Of a stretch of 57,228 nucleotides of DNA, positions 16,717-24,720 are shown one piece after another (the stretch's first letter is position 1; each line of letters starts with the position of its first letter). The notes beneath the pieces are model-generated. The model did no database searches. It was not told the origin of the DNA and saw only the letters and a list, made by a program, of their open reading frames with translations. The translations under genes and the position numbers were made by a program. The DNA comes from an uncultured Methanobrevibacter sp. (lineage in GTDB: Archaea > Methanobacteriota > Methanobacteria > Methanobacteriales > Methanobacteriaceae): assembly GCF_937898925.1 (NCBI RefSeq), contig NZ_CALDKF010000067.1, positions 1-57,228 on the forward strand, read 5' to 3'.

Positions 16717-16738
16717 AAAATAGCAAAATTGCTATTTT
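16717..16738 (-). terminator. hairpin terminator of the DUF35 gene
   Basis: AAAATAGCAA (16717-16726) and TTGCTATTTT (16729-16738) form a perfect 10-base stem with a 2-base loop. Reading the minus strand, it follows the stop of the DUF35 gene and is succeeded by a T-rich run, as expected for transcription termination. Confidence 0.7.
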
Positions 16739-16747
16739 AAAATAAAC

Positions 16748-17146
16748 TTATTTTACAATCTTAAATTTGAATCCGTATGAAATGACACCATCAGGGCCGT
16801 CTTCACGGATTTTTCTAAAGACCATTTCTACAGGGTCTCCGATTTGAATATCATCAACATCTGCGTCAACGATTTGTGCAGTTACCTTTGCACCTTCTTC
16901 AAGCTCAATGATAGCTACAGCATAAGGAGCTATTTTCTTGAAGTCAGAAGTAGGTGTTCTAATTACAGAATAGGTAAATATTTTTCCTTTTCCTGAAAAT
17001 TGGATATCTTCAATGTTTCCTTTTCTTCTACAATCAGGACAGATTACTCTTTGTGGGAAAAACACTTGACCACAAGTAGTACATTTGGATCCAACAAGGT
17101 TATATCTTTGTTGGATATGACGCCAGGTTCTTACAGTATCAGACAT
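16748..17146 (-). CDS. DUF35 Zn-ribbon/OB-fold protein
   Basis: 132 aa. An N-terminal rubredoxin-like zinc ribbon (CTTCGQVFFPQRVICPDC) is followed by an OB fold (GKIFTYSVIRTP, PYAVAIIELEEGAKVTAQIV). In archaea such proteins hold acetoacetyl-CoA thiolase and HMG-CoA synthase together in the first steps of mevalonate synthesis for isoprenoid lipids. Here the gene stands alone, so the partners must lie elsewhere. AGGAGG upstream of ATG 17146 is a strong ribosome binding site. There is nothing unusual in length or motifs. Confidence 0.88.
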   Translation of the reverse strand: MSDTVRTWRHIQQRYNLVGSKCTTCGQVFFPQRVICPDCRRKGNIEDIQFSGKGKIFTYSVIRTPTSDFKKIAPYAVAIIELEEGAKVTAQIVDADVDDIQIGDPVEMVFRKIREDGPDGVISYGFKFKIVK

Positions 17147-17475
17147 TAAATTCCTCCTAATATAATAAGCATGATGAAAATGATTAAAAATTTCATTAAT
17201 TATTTTTGTTTTTATTTATTTTTTAATTTTTTAGTTAATAAATATTATCTTTACTTATAACACTATTTTATTTATAATTCATCTATAATAAAGTTTTAAG
17301 TTAAATGGCTATTCTTTACCAAATGAAGTTTCAACAAATCATTAAATTATAACAAGATTGAAAAATTATAATCAAAAAGTAATTTACAGTATCTTTATTA
17401 AATTATAATGATTTTAAAAGATTAAAATTAAAATTGAGAAAGATATAAATATTATTTTTAATAATAAGGCTATTA
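17147..17475. other. AT-rich intergenic region between divergent genes
   Basis: 329 bases with no open frame of note. It must hold the promoters of the DUF35 gene (minus) and the pilin-like operon (plus). The stretch around 17440-17460 (AAAGATATAAATATTATT) is TATA-like and lies about 25-30 bases before ATG 17476. No repeat or RNA gene was recognised. Confidence 0.5.
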
Positions 17476-18513
17476 ATGAGATTTAAAAGAAAAATAAATA
17501 AAAATAATGAGGATAAGGATAATGGAAAAAATTCAATAAAATCTGCTTTCAATGATGAGAACGGAAATTTTTCAATAATTACAAGCAGCTTGCTTCTAAT
17601 CGGTTTCCTCTTGCTCTCAATAATTGTCCTGAACATTGCAATTGAAGAAAGGAATGAAAGCCATGAAATCATTTCCTCAAATAATTACCAATATGTCATG
17701 AATGATTATATTCGAAATCTTCCAATTTTGGAGCGAGAATCCCTTGAGGAACTCAGTGAAGAAGTCATGAAGAATAAAAGGCCATGTTTGGATTCCAAAG
17801 GCGATTTGAAGGAAATTGTTGATGGGAAATTATCTGATTACAATCAGCAATACTATGACAACTATAATATTCAAATAAACTCTTCTCTAATAGCTATTGA
17901 AAATACATCCAACCCCTTCTCCTACAAATTCAAGACATGCATAAGAAGTGTGAAAGGGGATTATTATTTTGAGAATATTGCATCTTCAGATGTGGATTGC
18001 ATTGGATTAAAGGATCCTGTTCCATTGCTGTATTGCAAAGGCTATCATGGCCTTAGCTTGAATGACACTGACTACTATTATGGTGATTCGTTATCTGAAT
18101 TCTTAAGATCGAATGGTGTGGAGAATTACTCTTTTTATGTTAATGCCAACTCTCCATTGATTATTAGAAAATGTCCATTTGACCCTTACAAGCATCATGG
18201 AGATGACAATGGAAAGGTTATGAAAAACTGTAGGGACAATGGATATTATCATGAAAGCAGAGATGGAGCATGTTATCTATGCAGACTTGAAGGAAAGGGA
18301 GGGTGTGAGCATTACGGTTTTGAAACGTTTATTAATCCTCAAAAGACAAATGAAACAGGCCGTGTCTCTGCATGCGGATCAGACCATGTAATATTCAGTG
18401 ATGACATTTATCCTGGAGTTGAAGTTATCTATAATAGTGAAAATGGATTGAATGAGATTCTGTATCTTGACCCTCATGGCCATAAGGTCAAGTATGGAAT
18501 GAGTGGATTTTAG
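17476..18513 (+). CDS. membrane-anchored, Cys-containing pilin-like protein
   Basis: 345 aa, not assigned to a named family. A charged N-terminus is followed by one hydrophobic span (residues about 35-58, IITSSLLLIGFLLLSIIVLN) preceded by DENGNF, which recalls archaeal pilin-like and DUF7288-type proteins. The long outer part contains about eleven Cys, several in short motifs (CPFDPY, CYLCRLEG, GGCEHYG), suggesting disulphides or metal binding outside the cell. The next gene begins 11 bases after its stop and has a similar one-span architecture, so they probably form a two-subunit surface structure. Function unknown. Confidence 0.6.
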   Translation: MRFKRKINKNNEDKDNGKNSIKSAFNDENGNFSIITSSLLLIGFLLLSIIVLNIAIEERNESHEIISSNNYQYVMNDYIRNLPILERESLEELSEEVMKNKRPCLDSKGDLKEIVDGKLSDYNQQYYDNYNIQINSSLIAIENTSNPFSYKFKTCIRSVKGDYYFENIASSDVDCIGLKDPVPLLYCKGYHGLSLNDTDYYYGDSLSEFLRSNGVENYSFYVNANSPLIIRKCPFDPYKHHGDDNGKVMKNCRDNGYYHESRDGACYLCRLEGKGGCEHYGFETFINPQKTNETGRVSACGSDHVIFSDDIYPGVEVIYNSENGLNEILYLDPHGHKVKYGMSGF

Positions 18514-18524
18514 GAGTTGATATT

Positions 18525-19601
18525 ATGGGTGATATAATCAAGGACCAATACGGCCTATTGTACTCCAGTGAACTGCTTCTATCAATCATAGTTCTCATTT
18601 TCATAATAGGGATAATTTCTAATCTAAGTGATGGCCTTAATGAAAAAATGCTAACTGAAGAAGAACTTTCATCTCTTGAAGCTATTGCTATCGAATCATC
18701 TGATTATCTTTTGAACAATCCTGGAAATCCTGAAAATTGGGAGGAAGATGAGAGATTGAATAATGGAATTGTTTCAAAGAACATCATTCCGGGTCTTGCC
18801 ATCAAGAATAAGAATGTGGAGAATGGTGAGTTTTTTGATGAAAGTGCAAGTAGTGAAATGATAATGTCAAATGCTATTTCATACAATAAGCTGATGAAAA
18901 TCAAAAACAATTACAATTCACTTGTAGATGAAAACATGTTTAATGATAGTGTTCATAGTTCAATGGCTATTTATCCTTTAAACAGTAAAATAAGGCCTAT
19001 AGAGATGGGATATGATTTTGGTAATGAGAATGATAATGTCAATGATAATGACATTGTGACTGTGAATAGAACTGTGAAATGTGACTTTTATTCAAATTTT
19101 GCAGTGTATGATTTCAATGACTTCGAGCTGTTTGGAAATGATTATAACAAAGATATGTTTTGTAATCATGACACTAATCCTAATTTAACTAATCATTCAA
19201 ATGATGGAAGATCTCTTTGGCTTTGTAAAAACTTTAGAGTCTATAAAGAATCTTTAGATGCGTATAATTATTATTTAATTAGTGATGAATGTGTGAAGAA
19301 CACAGGCACTTATTGGATCTTAGAAAGTCTTAATAGAACAAGCGAAAATGAGGAAATTTTAAATCAAGAAGTCATTGAATTAAATCCCTTCTTTTTGGAA
19401 GATTTAGAAAATTCTTCTGGAGAAATATACTCTATACATTTTAATGTTCCAAAAAATAGAATTGATGATTTTAAAACTGTTTTAGTGGCCATTCCAAAGA
19501 ATATGAGCGATGTTTTAATATCAAATGATGAATTGAATTATGATTACTTTAGAGTGCAGGATGTAAATTTCATATTAAAAGTAGGAATGAATAAAATATA
19601 A
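18525..19601 (+). CDS. membrane-anchored pilin-like protein, partner of the preceding gene
   Basis: 358 aa. The N-terminus KDQYGLLYSSELLLSIIVLI has a Q-Y-G...S-x-E-L-L-L pattern like the class III archaeal prepilin motif (Q-x-S-x-E-x-x-x-L), followed by a single hydrophobic span to about residue 32. The outer domain has scattered Cys (CDFYSNF, FCNHD, LWLCKNF, DECVKN). AGGAGTTGAT upstream of ATG 18525 is a strong ribosome binding site within the 11-base gap, so the gene is in an operon with 17476. Class III pilins are cleaved by a dedicated peptidase; whether this one is cleaved is unknown. A small hairpin (GATGA...TCATC, 19631-19647) follows. Confidence 0.6.
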   Translation: MGDIIKDQYGLLYSSELLLSIIVLIFIIGIISNLSDGLNEKMLTEEELSSLEAIAIESSDYLLNNPGNPENWEEDERLNNGIVSKNIIPGLAIKNKNVENGEFFDESASSEMIMSNAISYNKLMKIKNNYNSLVDENMFNDSVHSSMAIYPLNSKIRPIEMGYDFGNENDNVNDNDIVTVNRTVKCDFYSNFAVYDFNDFELFGNDYNKDMFCNHDTNPNLTNHSNDGRSLWLCKNFRVYKESLDAYNYYLISDECVKNTGTYWILESLNRTSENEEILNQEVIELNPFFLEDLENSSGEIYSIHFNVPKNRIDDFKTVLVAIPKNMSDVLISNDELNYDYFRVQDVNFILKVGMNKI

Positions 19602-19666
19602 AAATTGAAAAAAAAGTTAAAAAAAGAAAAGATGATTTTATTTCATCTATAGGAAAGAATTTTGAT

Positions 19667-19687
19667 CAAACTTTTTCCAAAAGTTTG
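19667..19687. terminator. perfect hairpin between convergent genes
   Basis: CAAACTTTT (19667-19675) and AAAAGTTTG (19679-19687) form a 9-base stem with a 3-base loop. In the sense of orc1/cdc6 it follows the conserved 45-bp element at 19691-19735, so this gene end carries two stacked hairpins. Confidence 0.6.
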
Positions 19688-19690
19688 GAA

Positions 19691-19735
19691 AATTTTGGTC
19701 CAGGTTTTGCGCTCCGAAGGAGCGGAAAAGCTGGG
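19691..19735 (-). repeat. 45-bp dispersed 3'-end element with double-mismatch hairpin (copy 1)
   Basis: On the minus strand this block begins directly after the TAG stop of orc1/cdc6. It is identical over 45 bases to 51926-51970, which follows the stop of the histone gene. In the sense of both genes it folds as CCAG/CTGG, a C-C mismatch, TTTT/AAAA, a second C-C mismatch, then CGCTCC/GGAGCG closed by a TTC loop: a 35-base, 14-pair hairpin. It is markedly GC-richer than its surroundings. It may act as a terminator, a processing or stability element, or a protein-binding site. Confidence 0.85.
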
Positions 19736-20905
19736 CTATAAAACACTATACAAATTCTCTTCCAAAAGATCTGTATCAATTTGCAAGTTAATGATATTGG
19801 TTCTACCTTTAGCTCTGCCTTTTGATACAGTGTTTGTGGAAATGATACCTAACATCTCTAACTCATTTACAAAGTCAAAGATTCTTCTATAGGTAACAGC
19901 ATCACCTTTTGAAATCTCCTTATAAGCCTCAAATAACTTACCTGAAGTGATTTCCTCTCCTTCCTGAGTCAATCTTAAGATAGCTGCAAGTACCCTTTGC
20001 TGTTGGGTAGGCAATGTAACAATAACATCCTTTACCTTGTTGTACTCAATGACATCTTTAGCTTCACGCACATATTGGCCTAAAACCTTTTCAGATCCCT
20101 TGTCGATTGCAATGTCTCCTGCACTTTCCAACAAGTCAAGAGCGTATCTTGCATCCCCTTCCTCTTTTGCAGCCATAGCTGAACATAATGGAATTACGCT
20201 GTCTTCAAGAGTGTTTTCATAAAATGCAAGCTCTGACCTTTCATTCAAGATGTCAGCCAATTGCTCTGCATCATAAGGTGGGAATACAATCTCCTTATCC
20301 ATTAGACTGCTTGCAACTCTTGGCTTAATGAATTGCTTGAAGTTAAGGTAATTACTGATTGACAAAATTGCAATGTTGTCTGTTCTGGTAAGGGTATACA
20401 ACAATCCATCACCATCCTTTTCAAGAAGAATGTCCACTTCGTCTAAAATTACAATCAAGATACGGTTTCTTCCAAATACATTTCTCTTTAGGACATCTCT
20501 AAATGCATTTACAATTTCGCCTTTTGTCCATCCACGATTTGGAACTTCCCTTCCTAACTTTTGACATAAATAGGTAAGAACCTGATACTCTGTATTGAAA
20601 TCTGTGCATCTTACATATTCAACTGAAAGGGTAACAGGCTTGTCACGAGCTGCTTCTATCAATTGCTCTCTAGCAAATTTTGCAGCTGCTGTCTTTCCGG
20701 TTCCTGTCTTACCATAAATAGTAATGTTTGATGGAGTAGTTCCCTTCAATGCCTCTACCCAGTATCTTGCAATGGCTGTAATCTGTTCTTTCCTATGTGG
20801 CAAGTTATCAGGTAAATAACGATGATCCAAAGGTTTCTTATCCTTGAAAATGTTATCGTCAAGAGGCAAGTATTCATCAAGCCCTTCGAAAATATTGTCA
20901 CTCAT
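19736..20905 (-). CDS. cdc6: Orc1/Cdc6 replication initiator
   Basis: About 389 aa. The AAA+ ATPase has Walker A GKTGTGKTAAAKFA, Walker B ILIVILDEVD, sensor 1 ILSISNYL and sensor 2 GDARYALDLL; the last 90 residues form the winged helix that binds origin DNA (PTQQQRVLAAILRL, YRRIFDFVNELEMLGII). The protein recognises ORB repeats, melts or marks the origin and loads the MCM helicase. Downstream of its own start lies a 0.9-kb AT-rich region with ORB-like repeats, the usual archaeal arrangement of initiator next to origin. ATG 20905 is preferred over 20914 because GAGATGAT then sits at a suitable distance as ribosome binding site. The 3' end abuts the dispersed hairpin element. Confidence 0.97.
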   Translation of the reverse strand: MSDNIFEGLDEYLPLDDNIFKDKKPLDHRYLPDNLPHRKEQITAIARYWVEALKGTTPSNITIYGKTGTGKTAAAKFAREQLIEAARDKPVTLSVEYVRCTDFNTEYQVLTYLCQKLGREVPNRGWTKGEIVNAFRDVLKRNVFGRNRILIVILDEVDILLEKDGDGLLYTLTRTDNIAILSISNYLNFKQFIKPRVASSLMDKEIVFPPYDAEQLADILNERSELAFYENTLEDSVIPLCSAMAAKEEGDARYALDLLESAGDIAIDKGSEKVLGQYVREAKDVIEYNKVKDVIVTLPTQQQRVLAAILRLTQEGEEITSGKLFEAYKEISKGDAVTYRRIFDFVNELEMLGIISTNTVSKGRAKGRTNIINLQIDTDLLEENLYSVL

Positions 20906-21238
20906 AATAATCATCTCATAAATAAATAATGTGTTTTTTAAAGTCTGAAATGTGTTGCAGAATTTAAAATAACCCTTTTTAATAAAAATTAAGCATAAGA
21001 TCTAAAATTAAATTTAAAATTTTAGAAAAATTAAGTTTAAGATATTAAAAAATAGAAATTTTCATTTTCAATAGTAAAATTTCAACTGTATTACTATTGT
21101 TTATCATACTATATATTTAAACCTTTTTATTATTTCAAAATTAAAGAACATTCTCAAAAATTCAAACAATGGAAAAACTTTAATAATATTAGCTGAATTG
21201 CAAGTGTAATAAAGAATTTAAAATTCTTATAAACCAAT

Positions 21239-21252
21239 TTTACAGTTGAAAT
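21239..21252 (+). promoter_or_regulatory. mini-ORB, one mismatch
   Basis: TTTACAGTTGAAAT differs from the mini-ORB core TTTACACTTGAAAT only at the seventh base. It is oriented opposite to the strong copies at 21458-21628. Confidence 0.55.
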
Positions 21253-21457
21253 GATTGTCTATTTTAAAATAAATTCAAATTTTCACTTCAATTAGAATAA
21301 TTCAATAAATTTATTATAATTTTTTAAAATTAATGAAAAGTTATCTTTTGATTTGAAAATTACAAGCTATTTATTATTTAACAATGATTTAATAATTTCC
21401 TGAGGCTTAAAAAGTAAAATATTTGTAAAAAATAGTTAAAAAAAGACAGAGAGTACC

Positions 21458-21470
21458 ATTTCAAGTGAAA
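21458..21470 (-). promoter_or_regulatory. mini-ORB with extended upstream block
   Basis: ATTTCAAGTGAAA on the plus strand is the inverse of the core CACTTGAAAT. It is preceded by AAAAAAAGACAGAGAGT, which recurs before the copy at 21615, so the initiator site is longer than the core. Confidence 0.75.
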
Positions 21471-21504
21471 GCAAAATTGGTAAAAAACGAAAATGAAGGG
21501 ATGT

Positions 21505-21520
21505 ATTTCAAGTGTAAAAT
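21505..21520 (-). promoter_or_regulatory. perfect mini-ORB
   Basis: ATTTCAAGTGTAAAAT is the exact inverse of ATTTTACACTTGAAAT, the full 16-base form also seen at 25205-25220. It has the same orientation as the copies at 21458 and 21615. Confidence 0.8.
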
Positions 21521-21614
21521 TTTTTCATCAAAAAATCAAAAATCATTATTTGAGCTTTAAATCATTAATGAAGAATTTTAATGAAGAATTTTTTAAAAAA
21601 AGACAGAGAGTTAA

Positions 21615-21628
21615 ATTTCAAGTGAATA
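21615..21628 (-). promoter_or_regulatory. mini-ORB with extended upstream block
   Basis: ATTTCAAGTGAATA on the plus strand, preceded by AAAAAAAGACAGAGAGT as at 21458. The spacing between the two extended copies is 157 bases. Confidence 0.75.
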
Positions 21629-21660
21629 CAATTGAAATAGACCCGTCGAGTCTTTCAAGA

Positions 21661-21685
21661 CCCTCGAAATCGTTTCACTAGAAAC
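21661..21685 (-). promoter_or_regulatory. canonical-type ORB
   Basis: The minus strand reads TTTCTAGTGAAACGA followed by TTTCGAGGG, close to the general archaeal ORB pattern TTCCAGTGGAAAC plus a G-run. Adjacent plus-strand sequence 21646-21665 contains the inverted repeat GTCTT-TC-AAGAC flanked by TCGA on both sides, which could form a cruciform. Confidence 0.6.
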
Positions 21686-21837
21686 ACACCTCTCACTCTC
21701 TAAAAATCATGGAAAAAGTAGGAATAAAATAGGAAATCAACAAGCATAAAAATAGAAAAAATTCATTGAAAATAATTAAACAATAAATTATAAAAAATAA
21801 ATGATAATAATAAAAAAATATAATAAAAAATATTTAA

Positions 21838-22308
21838 TCATAAATCAATTTTATTACTGCTTTTAATAGATCCATATGTTTTACCAAGAATCCATATGCA
21901 TTGAAGTTTTCCTTTGAATACTTTCTTTATTGATTTAATAAGAACATGTTTTGAGAGCCCATCTTCAAATATATCTTCTGTAATGATGAATCTTGTCAAT
22001 TGGTCATTCGGATGTTCTAATTCAAAATCAAGAAGCATTTCATTCAATGAAAATCTCACATTCCAAATGAATTCCTGATTGATATCTTTAGGAGTGCTTT
22101 TGATAATGTCTTGCTCTTCTTGGGAAACCTCAGTTGCACATCCTATTATCAATACATCCTCTTTTGTTTTAGGATTTATTATGTCCATTGTATTATTGCT
22201 TGGAAAGTTAATTATATAATGAAAATTAGCGTTTTCATCATAAATTCTTTCACGAAGAATATCCTCTTCCAATAACCAGTTTCTGATTTGCTCTTCATCT
22301 ATTGCCAT
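21838..22308 (-). CDS. DUF2299-like small soluble protein
   Basis: About 156 aa. Resembles the DUF2299 family of methanogens (IRNWLLEEDILRERIYDENA, FHYIINFP, IIGCATEVSQEEQ, FIITEDIFEDGLSKH, LIKSIKKVFKG), assigned from memory of the family. No enzyme motif, membrane span or Cys cluster is visible. The start ATG 22308 is chosen because GGATGAT lies directly upstream; ATG 22320 is part of that site. Its promoter must lie at the junction with cbiB. Its place at the far side of the origin may be functional or simply conserved synteny; no role is claimed. Confidence 0.6.
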   Translation of the reverse strand: MAIDEEQIRNWLLEEDILRERIYDENANFHYIINFPSNNTMDIINPKTKEDVLIIGCATEVSQEEQDIIKSTPKDINQEFIWNVRFSLNEMLLDFELEHPNDQLTRFIITEDIFEDGLSKHVLIKSIKKVFKGKLQCIWILGKTYGSIKSSNKIDL

Positions 22309-22460
22309 ATTATCATCCATTAAATAAAAATAATTAATTGTAAAATTTCTTATGAATTTTAATATAAATCTAAAATAAAAAATTAATAAAAGATTTGGAC
22401 TTTCAATTAAATTTTTACTATCAATAAATTATATATAGTTTGCTAATATATTTAATTTTA

Positions 22461-23486
22461 ATGATAACTGAACTTTACTCAAATTCAATTTACATGCTGC
22501 TTACAATACTTTTGTTTGCTTTGGCATTTGATTTGCTGATTGGAGAATTTCCAGCTAAAATGCATCCTGTTGTATGGATTGGAAACATCATCAGCTTTTT
22601 CAAGAAATATTTCATCAAATATGACAATAAGATCTCTGGACTTATTGTTTCAATCTGTGTAATAGCTGTTTCTTCACTTATCGTATTAGTGCCAATGCTA
22701 CTTATCAAGCATTTCATGTATCTTAATGATGGAATGATATATCTGTTCAAGCTAGTGGCTCTATTGTTGTTGTCATCAACATTTTCAGTTAAACTGCTCC
22801 TTGATTCTGCACGTGATGTGGAAAATGACTTGAAAAACAACAATCTAAAAAAGGCACGTCAGGCAGTTAGCTACTTGGTAAGCAGAAAGACAAGTGAATT
22901 GAATAAGGAGCATGTCATATCCGCTATCATTGAAACATTAACTGAAAACATTCCTGATTCATATGTTTCAACTATTTTTTACTATTCAATTATCGGTATA
23001 ATAGCATTCCTTTTAGGATTCAATGATTTCACTGTTGTTATATTGGCTGTGCTTGCGGCATTGATCCATAGGGTTGTCGATACCATGGATTCCATGCTTG
23101 GATACAAGACAGATGAGCTTTATAACATTGGATTTGTTCCTGCTCATTTGGATGATATATTGAATTACATTCCGGCCAGGATATCCGGATTTTTAATAAT
23201 AATATCTGCAGCATTCTTGGCTCTCAATTGGAGAGGGGCATATTACATAATGCAAAGGGATGCAAGAAACTGTGACAGTCCAAACTCAGGATATACAATG
23301 GCAACAGTTGCAGGAGCATTGAACATTCAACTTGAAAAAGAGGGAGTCTATACATTAGGTGACAATTTGCATCCATTGAAAGTAGAATGCATTGAAAATG
23401 CTATAGACATTGCAAGACTTACCATATTCCTGATTACAATATTTTTCTTTTTCGTATTTATGGATCTTATTCTTCTTCAATTATAG
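22461..23486 (+). CDS. cbiB: adenosylcobinamide-phosphate synthase
   Basis: About 341 aa, polytopic membrane protein. Family motifs are AFDLLIGEFPAKMHPVVWIG, ENDLKNNNLKKARQAVSYLV, ETLTENIPDSYVSTIFYY, AALIHRVVDTMDSMLGY, RDARNCDSPNSGYTMATVAG and ALNIQLEK. It joins the aminopropanol side chain to adenosylcobyric acid during B12 synthesis. ATG 22461 is chosen over the TTG at 22440. No ribosome binding site is present, but TTATATATA about 25-30 bases upstream would place the transcript start near the ATG, so the mRNA is probably leaderless. The other B12 genes are scattered: a CbiX/CfbA enzyme at 15490 and a CbiH-like fusion at 37478. Confidence 0.93.
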   Translation: MITELYSNSIYMLLTILLFALAFDLLIGEFPAKMHPVVWIGNIISFFKKYFIKYDNKISGLIVSICVIAVSSLIVLVPMLLIKHFMYLNDGMIYLFKLVALLLLSSTFSVKLLLDSARDVENDLKNNNLKKARQAVSYLVSRKTSELNKEHVISAIIETLTENIPDSYVSTIFYYSIIGIIAFLLGFNDFTVVILAVLAALIHRVVDTMDSMLGYKTDELYNIGFVPAHLDDILNYIPARISGFLIIISAAFLALNWRGAYYIMQRDARNCDSPNSGYTMATVAGALNIQLEKEGVYTLGDNLHPLKVECIENAIDIARLTIFLITIFFFFVFMDLILLQL

Positions 23487-23638
23487 AAGAACTATTTTTT
23501 AATTTTTATTGATTTTTTTAAAAAAAGAATGTTAATTTTTAATTTTGATTATAATAAAAAGAGTATGGTGTAAAAGGATATTACTTTATAAGTGATTAAT
23601 TGATGCAAAAAGAGCTTATAAAAATAAGAAAGATGAAG

Positions 23639-24640
23639 TTATATGATAACTTCATTAATTACTAAATCCTTGAAGAAAGTCATGTGAATGAGTTCATCTT
23701 CCCAGATAAGGCCTGAACCAGATCCGAAATCATTTGAAAACTTGATATTGTCTCCAAGCCCAATGGATTTTTGGGACTTGAACTCGCTATCGGAAATGTT
23801 TTCCAAAACATTCATGAGCTCCAATCTGTCAATATTGTCAACGGATTTCTTCTCTACAATAGCTTCAATGATATAGCTTCTGCAGAGCTTTTCATGATAC
23901 TGCTTGTAAATGCTATGATTGTAGAACAATTCCAATCCTTTGATTTCACCATTCACAATGAAGATAACACCATTTTGCCCATCTTCAATATGGAACTTGC
24001 TTAAGTAGTCATTTTGCTTATCCTTAAGGTTTTCATAACTGTCATTCAATGCACTGGTCATGGATTTGAAATTTGATCTGGATTCAAATTCACTTATTGA
24101 ATCCCAGACTTCCCCTTGATAGTCACGGTCTTCATAGGAAGCTCTTGATTTTCTGCTTCTTGTACTGTGATTAGCAGAATACAATGATGGCTTGAAGGTT
24201 CTTGATGCCTCACCTTCTCCTCTGGTGTGCCATCTGCCGTGTTCAGTGCAGCTGACAGGAATATTGATATTTGATTTAGCTGGAATAAGCAAGGTGTCAT
24301 TTATGATACGGTTTTGCATTGCACCGGTAATCTCATCACCATCAATCAATATAAGTGGAACAACAGAATCGTTTTTGCATGAAACGGTATTTACAGTTGA
24401 ATTATCCAATTCCTTGATTTCAACAAGGCCCATCTCATAACCTTTCTTAATGGTAAGGAAATCCTTTTTCCCAAAGAAATCAGTCTTTATTGGAATTGCT
24501 TCAACATTTTCATACTTTTGGCTATCCAATAGCTCTATGGATACTTTAGTGCCGTTTATGTCAATGAATGCAAAGTTTTCAATATTCTTTAAATCTTCAT
24601 TAATTCCACCCTTTTCAAGTTTTTCGTTTGATTTTTCCAC
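23639..24640 (-). CDS. ARPP-1 / DUF6569 family protein
   Basis: About 333 aa. The region LILIDGDEITGAMQNRIIND followed by TLLIPAKSNINIPVSCTEHG and RW is the signature of the ARPP-1 (DUF6569) domain, a family linked in bacteria to ADP-ribosylglycohydrolase and rhodanese-phosphatase genes, with no established activity. A central Ser/Arg-rich stretch (about residues 155-185) is probably disordered. The start is GTG 24640, because CGGGGTGAT at 24644-24652 is a near-ideal ribosome binding site; starting at 24685 would read through it. The next gene upstream on the same strand encodes a HIRAN-like protein, but they are about 80 bases apart and need not be cotranscribed. Confidence 0.8.
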   Translation of the reverse strand: MEKSNEKLEKGGINEDLKNIENFAFIDINGTKVSIELLDSQKYENVEAIPIKTDFFGKKDFLTIKKGYEMGLVEIKELDNSTVNTVSCKNDSVVPLILIDGDEITGAMQNRIINDTLLIPAKSNINIPVSCTEHGRWHTRGEGEASRTFKPSLYSANHSTRSRKSRASYEDRDYQGEVWDSISEFESRSNFKSMTSALNDSYENLKDKQNDYLSKFHIEDGQNGVIFIVNGEIKGLELFYNHSIYKQYHEKLCRSYIIEAIVEKKSVDNIDRLELMNVLENISDSEFKSQKSIGLGDNIKFSNDFGSGSGLIWEDELIHMTFFKDLVINEVII

Positions 24641-24720
24641 ATTATCACCCCGTATTTGTTTTATACTATTCAAACTAATTTGCATTAGATAATTTATAAT
24701 TTTAATTTTTGATAAAATGC

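Larger units (their letters stand above)
20906..21837. other. probable chromosomal replication origin (oriC)
   Basis: A 0.9-kb gene-free, very AT-rich stretch between orc1/cdc6 and the DUF2299-like gene. It contains several copies of the mini-ORB core TTTACACTTGAAAT known from Methanothermobacter origins, plus one longer site resembling the canonical ORB. Strong copies are at 21458-21470, 21505-21520 and 21615-21628; one-mismatch copies at 21079-21093 and 21239-21252. Two of them share an upstream block AAAAAAAGACAGAGAGT (about 21440 and 21597). A GC-rich island at 21640-21690 holds the ORB-like site. An open frame at 21493-21681 runs straight through these repeats and is not considered a gene. 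Confidence 0.85.

Noticed and set aside
21493..21681. 62-codon open frame in the origin region
   Set aside because: It runs through three ORB-type repeats and the GC island, has no family features, and its sequence is explained by initiator sites.
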